From positions 11,583,385 through 11,647,384 of the forward strand of contig NC_088295.1 of the NCBI RefSeq assembly GCF_032854445.1: a stretch of DNA of 64,000 nucleotides, read 5' to 3'. The position numbers and the translations under genes were made by a program. Every line of letters starts with the position of its first letter. Positions within the stretch are counted from its first letter, which is position 1. This stretch comes from Liolophura sinensis (Eukaryota; Mollusca; Polyplacophora; Chitonida; Chitonidae). The notes below the pieces were generated by a model, which saw only the letters and a list, made by a program, of their open reading frames with translations, was not told the origin of the DNA and ran no database searches. Positions 55,017 to 64,000 of the stretch are shown one piece after another.

Positions 55017-58000
55017 CTGAAATGAAATAAATCACACGGTAGATTTTTAATAAACAATGCTGCAATGCTCATAGTAGATAGTTACAGAGGAATCGTGCAA
55101 AAAACGCAATCAACTTTAAGTTCTTTTATGTTTCTGTATCTGAATCTTGCAGTATATACTTATATAACTACTAAACGAACTAAACACGTGCGCATAGGCC
55201 TACTTCATTTTATATCTATCTAAGTAACACCTGATAATATTATTTCCATACTTTGACAAGGTCATATTTCATTCAAAAGTGAATGCATTCAACATTTCCT
55301 ACCAGCTTTTCCAAATATCCATCTTTTGTAGAAGGCAGAGAAAGACAATAAGGGGAATCCGTTAATAGCCGAGAAGGTGAGATCGCTGATGGCCAGGTTC
55401 ACAACAAACATGTTAGCCGGTGTTCGCAGTGACTTAGTCCTGAAAAATAGTAATACCAAATATAATCAATTCATTCGTCTGATTGCTAATTAACTGTAGG
55501 CCTAAATCCGATATAAGTATTAGCCGTTTAGGGCGTATCGAAAATAAAGCCATCAATCAGCATGCATGGTTTAGGGATATTGTTTTTATATTTTGCCAGA
55601 TGCACTTTTCCACACATTGTATGGAGACAATGAATTGAATTTGCTTTCCGCCAACGTTTTACTCCATGGGAAATCATACACTAATCTGTGTCTACGTACT
55701 TTGCTTTTGTAATTTCATATCAGTTTATTGTTTGGCGTAAAATTTATGGTTAGAATATTTAATATAAGTCCAAGGATAGAACTGGAGGGTTGTACACCGG
55801 TGATCGCTCCAAAAACTTTTCCATCATAAACATAACCGTAACAAAGTCAAAAAAAAAAACAACTTAAAACTTTGTGAACAAGGACATGTGACATCCCAGC
55901 AACGACATGTATTCATTAAATATATTTTAAATATATTTAATATATTTATATATTGATATCTTTAAACGAAATTAAAGACTTTATTTAGTTATTTATTATT
56001 CATTTGATTGGTGTTAAACCACATACGCAAGAATATTTCATACGATGGCGACCAACTTCTTGGCGAGGGGAATTGAATTGACTGGACAATAAAACATTGG
56101 CCTTGAACAAGCTACCTGGAACATTTTTTCAGTCATATCACTACGAGGAATCACTGGGGGTGTGTATATATACTTTGTCTTCTTGTGATAGAGCGAGTCC
56201 ATGCCTCCATTGTGCTGCCGTCACTGAAGTGTCATCGCGAAGATACAGTCACATTACACTGACACCGGGCCAACCAGTCCTGTTTCCTTGCTCTAATCTC
56301 TCAGTGTTGAATGTCAAGAGAGAAAGCAACAAGCACCATTTTTAAAGCCATTGGTATGACCCGACTTCAAGGCGGACGCTCTAACCATTAGGCCACTGGG
56401 GGAGCGATGTCGTGCAACTTTTGTACTCGGGCACTTAAAATACATGGTGAGATAGTTGTACGGAATTGTATTGAGTACATTGAGAATTGTGTGCAAGTGA
56501 TTTTATTGTACTATATTAGGCAGACCTTGGCTTATTCCTCCTTCGCAGAGATGTTACATAGCGTGTTTTCATATATAGTCAGATACGAATGCACTGCACA
56601 ATATATCACAACTAGACACTGATCTGCCAAAGTAATAGGATTACAAACATCAATGTTCATCAAAGTCGGATTCCATTCAGCCGGTGGCGGGCTCGCGCTT
56701 AAGAATTAGTTAATAAGCCGGGTTATTTTGCCGACATGATATAAAAAGCCATATAATCAATATTTCTGCAAATTATTAGGTAACGAGTCTTCAAAAACAA
56801 ACTTCAAAGTGAGCTATTACACGTAACACAAGCGTCGTGGGCTTCTTAATCCACATTGAAAAGCCATTTGTCAAAAAAAAAAAAATTTGAAAGTGCAATC
56901 CTTTCATTGAGATAGCATAGAGCAAAGCCGTCCCTTTCTAAAGCACTGCGGCAACAGATAATCTATATATGCAGTATGTTGTATGTGCTGTGGATTAAGG
57001 TGCACAGTGATAAGGTTCGTCAACAGGAAATGTATAGTTACACCTTTACTGCTGAATAATATATATTTAGCGTAATTATACCAAATGATTTGATACCAAG
57101 TGATTTCAACACTCCACGTGTGTGATCCGAATACTTCCCATGAGTGATTTTAACACTTTACTTCAGTGATTTTAAAACCTCACCTATGGCGTTAAAGCAA
57201 TGTTTGAAAATGGACCCTTTTTAAGGGTGAATTCAAAGAGGACAGTACCTTATTTGGGAAAAATATTTACTGTCAGCAGGTATAGAATGACCAAATGGAT
57301 GTTCACGATCACGATGGAAGTTCTGATTTCTAGACTGACTGTATTTAACACTATGTCTAAAACAAAAGTTTACAGCTGATATCATGCTCACACGAAATCA
57401 CACTGCTAAATTTGCAAATCATCGTTTGACGTATAAAGGCAAACCAGGGCATGTATACTGATTTATTTGTCCTTGCTGACTTTGCGGTTGTGCACTTGAG
57501 AAAACATGACATTATTCGCAAAAACTGGACAAAAGATGATAACATATTATGCTAAAGTTTGTGCGTAGCCGCTTTGCAAACCTAAGGAGACGTTCATCCA
57601 AGCGGTGTTGGTGTTACTTGTCCTCTAACTACCTCTATATCTACACAATGAGTTATGGCGTAATTATCGTAACTTTATGAAGTTTCAAGCCTCTTAACGA
57701 ATTCATAATCCGATGTTTTTTCAGGTCACTAGTATGTACAGCGTTATTGAAAAGTTTCTTTGTTACGTCTTAATATAATCGATCGTTGAGTTGACAAAAA
57801 TCATTTTCTTTTGGAGAAGAACATTTACGCCATGAGTCCAAATTTAGAGATATCGGAATCACAAATCTGCTCTGTTTACTTCCAATGTATACACAGAAGC
57901 AGCTTATGTCAAGCTCAACAAGTTTACAAAACAAAGTGATTAGATCAATCCAAAGTAACAAATTTACAATACTAAATACATTTTAACGATGTTTGTGTGT

Positions 58001-58536
58001 AGCGTACTGATTGATGTCTACGACACAATGTACGAGACACAGAGGTTCGTATGGCAAGACCAAAGCCATGATGGTGCTTCATGTCAAGACTGCAGTAAAT
58101 GACAGTGCCAGTATCCACTTTGACGTACTGGGACATAAAGGCTTGCATGGCACGACCAGTGTTGTGGTGCCAGTGTCCGTGTTGATCATGGCGCTTTAAG
58201 ACAAAGAGGTTCGTATGACAAGACCAAAGTTATGGTAGTGCCAACATTGGTCACAAGTATGGTGTAGGCCTATGTAGGGTCAGTGTGGGTGTCGAGATTA
58301 ACTTTATATAGACTTTACCTGCTGAAGATCCAGATGACAAGAAAGTTGCCGAATACCCCGGTGATGCCCACCAGGGTAATGTAGACGCCGATGATATAGT
58401 GCCAGTGGTCTGGGACTGGTGGGAATTGGCTCCAGTGGGGGTGGATTATCAGGTCTCCCCCAAACAGGCTGCTCGATGTGGTAGGGGTGCTGTTGAAATA
58501 CCCTGTCACATTGTTGGCCCAGGTTGTGGTCGACAT
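53872..58536 (-). CDS. Rhabdomeric (Gq-coupled) opsin, three coding exons
   Basis: A seven-helix visual pigment that binds 11-cis retinal and signals through Gq and phospholipase C in microvillar photoreceptors. Exons 58319-58536, 55303-55439 and 53872-55016 give 499 residues. Visible: N-glycosylation sites NVT and NST in the N-terminus; TKSLRTPANMFVVNLA of TM2; the disulfide Cys pair at about 120 and 198; DRY at 144-146; GWGAY and SCSFDY in loop 2; the HEKEM element of loop 3 used by Gq-coupled opsins; retinal Schiff-base Lys at about 316 in FAKTSA; NPIVY at 322-326; HPKFR at 330-334; and a palmitoylated-type CC at 347-348. It matches cephalopod rhodopsins closely through the helices. The 150-residue tail is Ala/Ser/Asn-rich and lacks the PPQGY repeats of squid. 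ATG 58536 is the first Met in this frame in the exon; GTG 58563 upstream is not a start. Confidence 0.97.
55303..55439 (-). CDS. Opsin exon 2: TM2 to loop 1
   Basis: 45 codons, TKSLRTPANMFVVNLAISDL to YKRWIFGKA. Acceptor TTTTCAG. The donor GTAGGA splits an Ala codon completed by exon 3, giving GKAACELYG as in squid rhodopsin (GFAACKVYG). Confidence 0.95.
55998..56065 (-). mobile_element. Family A SINE 3' fragment in the opsin intron
   Basis: CATTTGATTGGTGTTAAACC and CGCAAGAATATTTCATACGA, without the head. It adjoins the family B copy at 56117. Confidence 0.6.
56117..56405 (-). mobile_element. Family B tRNA-derived SINE
   Basis: Left end TCACTACGAGGAATCACTGG, middle CCTTGCTCTAATCTCTCAGT, and right end the complement of the head CCTAATGGTTAGAGCGTCCG. 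The best preserved copy, in the opsin intron between exons 1 and 2. Confidence 0.85.
58319..58536 (-). CDS. Opsin exon 1: N-terminus and TM1
   Basis: 72 codons plus two bases. It starts MSTTTWANNVTGYFNSTP with two glycosylation sequons, then TM1 ending GNFLVIWIFS. Donor GTAAAG splits an Arg codon. Confidence 0.95.
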
Positions 58537-58624
58537 GCTGAGTTGTGGAGGCTCTAACCACACGTAAACACGAAGCAGTCTTTAAAGGAGATGAAAATGC
58601 TGGAGACCCAATGAAACCATTCGC
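58537..58624 (-). promoter_or_regulatory. Opsin 5' leader segment with a short upstream ORF
   Basis: A strong acceptor (TTTTTTCCTTCTTTTCCAG) ends at 58625, so this stretch is probably leader joined to coding exon 1. It holds an upstream ATG at 58620 opening a 12-codon frame that stops at 58582, before the opsin start. This could lower translation. Confidence 0.6.
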
Positions 58625-58880
58625 CTGGAAAAGAAGGAAAAAAGAGAAGAGATACTTTGATGAGATAAACGCCGTGTTCATTTTTTTTTTTATATTCTAT
58701 ACAGTTAACAGACATTTCTCCAAGACCTTCAGATATGGTGGTAAGCCATAACATTCATTCAAAGCAAGGGTGAAATAGTCTGAATCTCCTCCAGGAATGT
58801 ACAAATTGGCACTTTCATTCACGTAGGAACTGGAACAAGACATTAGAGTTAGGCAATGCTGTTGAGCATGGAACTCTCAC

Positions 58881-58935
58881 CTGTAGCCTTGCACACCTGG
58901 AGATGTGTATGGAGTTGTCATGAGCTAAGGTCGAC
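58881..58935 (-). promoter_or_regulatory. Probable non-coding first exon of the opsin
   Basis: A consensus donor (ACAG then GTGAGAG) at 58881 lies about 50 bases downstream of the expected start site set by the TATA box and about 250 bases before the acceptor at 58625. The 5' edge is an estimate. Confidence 0.5.
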
Positions 58936-58960
58936 CAGCCTGAAGCAGCAGCTCATCCTC

Positions 58961-58968
58961 TATTTATA
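58961..58968 (-). promoter_or_regulatory. TATA box of the opsin promoter
   Basis: TATAAATA (GGTATAAATAGAGG in context, minus strand) is upstream of the inferred first exon. A strong TATA box is common in highly expressed photoreceptor genes. Confidence 0.65.
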
Positions 58969-59880
58969 CCATCCTAAACAGCTCCAAGACGATTAGACAG
59001 GCGACCACCGCCTGACCCTCATAGGCGTGGTCCGGAGAGACAGCTCTCCAAATTGGCAGATTTCGCCTTTGACAAATCAGGTGAGATCCCAATGGGCGTG
59101 TTGGTTAAGGTATGTTTTATGGAATTTGACCAATATATTCCTACCAATATCTCTGATATGTTGTACATTGTGAACTTTAGTAAATTTTTAAATGCCCGTA
59201 GCATGATATCCCACCTTTATTAAAAGTCTAAGAATTTGAAACACAAAGACAGTTGATGCCTGCAAAATTGTTTATCCCTTTTACAGTTCTTAATGCAAAT
59301 CTGTCATTCTGTAAACATTGTTGCCCAGACCTGAATTTCATATAACATTGCCTATGTAACTTTGGCAGGTCATGCTATATATCTTTTTTATGTAGTTATC
59401 CTGCATAACTGAAAAGCGTGATTCATGGCAGCCTATTGTGATAATGGGATATATAGGTACACATTGGTGTTCGATATGTATAATTGGCTTACCTGTATCG
59501 TCTAATCGGATGAAGTCAGATTGCTCGTTTCCTGTTTTCAAGGTCAATGCCAAGTCGTCATTTCATATTCCCGTACCACGTGAGTGTCACCTCACAAGAC
59601 GCAGTATAAAATACCCAGAGAGCTGAATATTGGTATACATGTGGCTTTTCAATACAATCGTATATACTCACCACTTTTCTATATATTTGCCTTACGCTGG
59701 GCTGTGTATTTCGATGGATGTCAAGATTTGTAAATGCATCGACCAATAATATAAGTTGCTTTCAGCTGATATTTCTTAACTTTTTCACCGAGTGTGTTTT
59801 TGGGAGCATTAGCATTATAGTCCATTTGGTATAATTAGAACACAAAACAAGATGTAAATATATTTCTTGGTTCACAAAAC

Positions 59881-60012
59881 CACGTACAACTGGAGAAGGG
59901 GCCAAGCTTAGCTGGACTTGCACTCACAGTTATTGTATTGGTGACATCTTGGAGCCCTGCATGGGTCACTGTGTTGCGCTATCACGCTAATCACCAGGGC
60001 ACGGAGCCCCTA
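59881..60012 (-). mobile_element. Family A-like SINE head fragment
   Basis: Contains CTTAGCTGGACTTGCACTCA and a right end complementary to GGGGCTCCGTGCCCTGGTGA, the tRNA-like 5' part. Confidence 0.6.
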
Positions 60013-60867
60013 TATACTGTAAATATATCACCGCTGTGTAACTGCATGACGGTATTAAAAAGTTACTAAACTTTGTCTATGTCTTTTGTAACTAACGTAC
60101 ATCGCTTTACCACTCTGGAACCCTTTTTAATTTCACAAATATCTAGCGTATATCGTAAAGTATATAGAACAGTATAACATTTACTCAGTGTGCATATAAT
60201 GTAGGCCTAGTTCCGTCCAGACTGGAAACAGCAACGTTAGAATTTCAGCTTTTATTTCACGTATATTGAACGGCGCTCTGCATATCGACTGTTTGGATTC
60301 TGTGACACAAATTTCAGTGTAGTCATTGTCCCATCATTAAGTTTTTAATTCATATCATCAAAAATAAAGCATCAAAGAAAGAAAATAAGTGTTTTGTAAA
60401 CAGAGCGATTGCACTTTCCCACTCTTACTTTTACAAATTATCATTCCAAATAAGAAAAAAGAATTTGTTTTTATAGCAAATTTTTGAAAAGGTCGCCTGC
60501 TTAGGCGAAAGAAGTCAACATGAATCGCTTTCTCATAGTTCCTTCAACGACCTTTACTAGAGCAACAGTATCTGTTCGTGAATTTTGAAATATTATTTCG
60601 TTGCGTTCAAACAAAGTACTAAACGACAGAACACATGAAACATAAATTACTACACGGTTAACTTCCATGTCAAAGGAGGAATTAAATATTTTAGAAATTA
60701 ATGTTTCCGAATTTAAATTTGGCAGCTAGACTATAAATTAACATACAAAATGAACATAACTAAAGTAACTTATAACTAAAGTGAACGCAATTGTGATCTA
60801 AAATGTTATGTCACAAATATTTTTCCAAGTGTTTGAACCCCTTATCCACACGGTCACCCTTACTTTT

Positions 60868-61116
60868 TATTTATTTATTTATTTGATTGGTGTTTTACGC
60901 CGTACTCAAGAATATTTCACTTATACGACGGCGGCCAGCATTATGGTGGGAGGAAACCGGGCAGAGCCATCCACAGGTTGCTGGCATACCTTCCCACGTA
61001 CGGACGGAGAGGAAGCCAGCGTGAGCTGGACTTGAACTCACAGCGACCGCATTGGTGAGAGACTCCAGGGTCATTGCGCTGCGCTAGCGCGCTAACCGAC
61101 TGAGCCACGGAGGCCC
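60868..61116 (-). mobile_element. Family A tRNA-derived SINE, reference copy
   Basis: On the minus strand: tRNA-like head GGCCTCCGTGGCTCAGTCGG (A box), GTGAGTTCAAGTCCAGC (B box), conserved body TCCTCTCCGTCCGTACGTGG and GCTGGCCGCCGTCGTATAAG, then the tail GTAAAACACCAATCAAATAA with TAAA repeats. It matches the general plan of metazoan tRNA-SINEs; membership of a named superfamily is not tested. Confidence 0.88.
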
Positions 61117-61410
61117 CCTTACTTTTTACAAACTGAAAACTGCAGTATGTAGACAAATGCAACATATACTATAACCTTATGTATTTAGGAAAAAGAGTGA
61201 AAAAAGACGTAAACGGTCACAGACATTTTTTCCGACGTTAAATAAACAGTTCTTACGAGGTTATGAGATCCTGAATGTTGGAGCAACCGGAAACACATAA
61301 GATTAGAAAGCAAAACAGGTTTCTGGTGACATGAAGCGGAAACAGACGCGACCTAGGGTTAGAGAAACAACTCGTGCATGATTGGATAAAACTGTTAACA
61401 TGGTGGCGCA

Positions 61411-62210
61411 TTGGGTTGTCTCAGTGCGCGTGATTTTGCTTACTTTGAACTGACTGACAGGGACTATCTCTGTCTGCATAATCACAAAAATAAAAAGTTA
61501 TGCTTTCTAAACTTCCTCTGGGATAATTTGTCTATGCAGATATGCATTTGGTCTCGCGTTGTATTTCCTTTTATAAGTTCCCTGGAGCAGGAGTCGCACC
61601 AGCGATCTAAGGATGTCATTTTACATTTCATCTACGTTCGAAAAATCAATCTGTTAATTTTAGCAGAAAGCTGTTGTATGAGTGATGCTAGAATGTATTT
61701 TGTTATTGCACCAAACTGTTTTGTTAAATACAACACACATATATATTCATTCAACACTGAGATTCTATCAGACTAACATTATATTACGTTGAATGTGACA
61801 GAATATTGTATTATGATAACAGAATATATTCTGGCATCAATCAGTCTGAGTTATCAATGGGTTGGTCTGTAAAAAAGCAAAACTGTGACGCAATATCGCT
61901 CATGTACGTCATACGAAAACGAGCTATTCATGTGACGGTTCATGGCGACGACACAAATGTGCAAAAAAGCATGACAAAAGCTAAACACGTTAACCCGTTA
62001 GATGGACACAAACGCACTCTGTCATGCCCAGGAAACAGATTTAACGGAAGATTTGTTGAGGGTGTAAGCATTGTGAGTCAGCTACGTGTGTACGTGCGCA
62101 GTTCGGTATATGGTTCTTCTCATGTTATAACTGTGCACATTCAATGCTTCCTGAAGTCAGAAATGTTGATCAACAATATATCGATATACGGGCTCCGTAA
62201 ATCTTCTTGA
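61411..62210 (+). other. Two unassigned open frames
   Basis: Frames of 121 and 134 codons (61411-61776 and 61806-62210) in sequence with slightly higher GC. I recognise no domain, and no splice context or promoter supports them. They could be parts of a decayed element or chance. Confidence 0.2.
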
Positions 62211-62317
62211 TTTTGTTTTGGGCATCGCGAAATTAATCGAATGAAGATGCATTGCCGATAGATGCTGTTCTAACAAATCCGTTATAGGACTTAACCATAT
62301 CATTAGAACACTTCAGT

Positions 62318-62645
62318 TGCCTAATGGTTAAAGCGTCCGCTTCAAAGTGTGGAGACCTGCGATCAAACCCGGATCAGGTCATACCAAACACTTTAAAAGT
62401 GGTACTTAATTGGATCAGCACTGCGAGGTTCAAGCGGGGAAACAGGACTGGTTAGCATGGTGTGAGTATAATGTAACTGGGTGAGGTGTCCTGGAAGGTG
62501 ACTTCAGTGGCAGCAGCACATTGGCAGCATGCATGGATTTGCCCTGCCACAAGAGGACAGGTTCGCACCCACACCTAATGACACACCTACACCTCCTCGT
62601 CGGTATGGGACTGAAAAATTGTTAAGTATGCGACGTCAATATATA
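62318..62645 (+). mobile_element. Family B tRNA-derived SINE
   Basis: Head TGCCTAATGGTTAAAGCGTC, B-box-like GCGATCAAACCCGG, body CAGTGGCAGCAGCACATTGG, end CGGTATGGGACTGAAAAATT. Complete in layout. Confidence 0.85.
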
Positions 62646-62799
62646 TTGACTAATTGCAGCAGTAAACGCAACGGCAACGGGTAGCAAACGGTTAGCCATA
62701 TTAGGATCCGAATTCTTGTTTTGTTGTGATATGTAGTTAAGATATTATATACGTACAATATGACACTCACATATAATGTTTCCATGCACGGACCATCTA

Positions 62800-63105
62800 A
62801 CGTGTCTTGGTCTGGTGGTTAGAGGCGCTTGTCTTTCGGTCGCTGACACTCACGATGTTCGAGTTCAAAACCAGCCATGGACAGGGAATTGTAAGCTCGC
62901 CTGCACTCACTGCTTCAGGGGCTTTGGTGATAACAAACTGTCGAGTTTAACGTTAAATTCCACTTGTCTTTCATGGTATGTAATCACATCTGGGAAAGTT
63001 CGTCAGTAACTTGCCAAAGGTCAGTTATTTACCCCAGGCACTCAACAGGCTGCCAGTAAAAAGCTCTTGAGTATGGCGTTTACAGCCATCGAATAAATAA
63101 ACTTA
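62800..63105 (+). mobile_element. tRNA-derived SINE, family C
   Basis: A different tRNA-like head (GGTCTGGTGGTTAGAGGCGC, then GATGTTCGAGTTCAAAACC), an unrelated body, and a 3' tail CTTGAGTATGGCGTTTACAG then AATAAATAAA similar to the family A tail. Confidence 0.7.
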
Positions 63106-63229
63106 AGCCTAAAGAGTAAATTTCTTTCTGAATATGATGCTTTAAAAATGACGATGTTGTGACGATGTGCTACGTTTTTCGTATATTCCAGGCTATGAAA
63201 TAATTTTAATACTCTACTGATCAGTTTTA

Positions 63230-63930
63230 AAGCTTTACAATTCACTCTTGAAACTTTGAAAACGGCGTATTTTTAAGTTTTAAAACTCACTTTAATTTTT
63301 AAAAAATGCGGCGTACAAGCCTAGTTGTCAGTGGAAAACGCTGCTCTCTAGAAAGCGGGAGCCGAGATCGTCTCTTTTACCATATATGCCTTTGGATATG
63401 TACCTTCATGGTACTGCCTGTACCGACCCAAAGAACATTAAAATATGACTGAAAGTCTAGTCCTTATAGCATGTTATTAATCCAGTTGCAAATGGTGTTG
63501 AAGTCTAAACACAATGTAGTTAAGCTTTTGTAAACACTCGCTGTATATATATTGACAAATCTGTATGTTTTGCAAGGATTACATCTGGTGTGAGGCATTT
63601 TTATTACAGCCTTGAAGTCTTTTTAGAAGATGAAAATGAATTGTAAAGCCTTAAAAATGAGTTTAAAATGATTTTAAAAAGCTTTTAAGTAGATTTTTAA
63701 AGTTTAAAATACCCGGTAGGGCAAATTTTCAATGTTTTACAATGGGTTTAAAGGGCATGTTTTGTTTTTCTTTTTAATGTTTAATTATCTTATTTGTTAT
63801 ATACTTTAAAAAAAAACTATTAAAAAGTTCTGTAAATAAGTTTTGAAAAATAACGATCATTTTCAAAGCTTTAGTAATGATTTTCGGACCCTTGGAAATA
63901 TTTTTAAAGCTTTAAGAATATGGAGTAGAT
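63230..63930. repeat. TTTAAA-rich low-complexity sequence
   Basis: Many loosely spaced TTTTAAAG / CTTTAAAA blocks, including AAAGCTTTT and ATTTTTAAAG, with no fixed period. Nothing else recognised to the end of the window. Confidence 0.6.
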
Positions 63931-64000
63931 TTCGCCATGGCACCCCAAGTATAACTAGGCACACCTTCATTTTTTTCTCCAAATTTTCAGTTGTCTTTAT

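Noticed and set aside
58537-58563. Upstream in-frame start for the opsin
   Set aside because: The codon is GTG, not ATG; the first ATG in frame is at 58536 and gives a normal glycosylated N-terminus.
62318-62390. Possible tRNA gene
   Set aside because: A- and B-box-like sequences are present but the stems do not close and the sequence continues as a SINE body found in four copies.

Overview
The window is animal nuclear DNA: AT-rich, with spliced genes on canonical GT/AG sites, long introns, and many short interspersed elements, small DNA transposons and minisatellites. An invertebrate Gq-type rhodopsin most like those of molluscs, a secreted collagen/C1q protein and tRNA-derived SINEs suggest a lophotrochozoan, probably a mollusc. 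The species cannot be fixed from sequence alone. No prokaryotic features, CRISPR arrays or viral genes were recognised.

Three genes are supported. (1) Minus strand, 47067 to 2765: the ATP-dependent replicative DNA ligase 1. I rebuilt 23 coding exons joined in one continuous frame (947 residues), complete except for the first exon with the start codon. (2) Plus strand, 38877 to 40565: a two-exon gene for a 264-residue secreted protein with a collagen stalk and a C1q head. It lies wholly inside the 15-kb ligase intron (27230-42262), antisense to the ligase. (3) Minus strand, 58536 to 53872: a three-exon rhabdomeric opsin of 499 residues, with a probable TATA box, a spliced 5' leader and a poly(A) signal. 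The genes share no evident pathway: DNA replication and repair, secreted C1q-type recognition, and photoreception.

Layout: 1-2764 holds SINEs and a 29-bp array downstream of the ligase. 2765-47067 is the ligase, with most of its length in introns that carry tandem arrays, MITEs, SINEs and the nested C1q gene. 47068-53771 is intergenic and includes a 44-bp array. 53772-58968 is the opsin. 58969-64000 is intergenic with SINE copies and two unassigned open frames.

The most unusual signal is in the ligase introns. In three of them a minisatellite starts at, or carries a copy of, the 5' splice site of the exon just upstream. The unit therefore repeats an exon-end/donor sequence about 3, 8 and 33 times in the sense direction. 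This looks like repeated local duplication seeded at exon-intron junctions, and it gives the ligase pre-mRNA a run of decoy donors.
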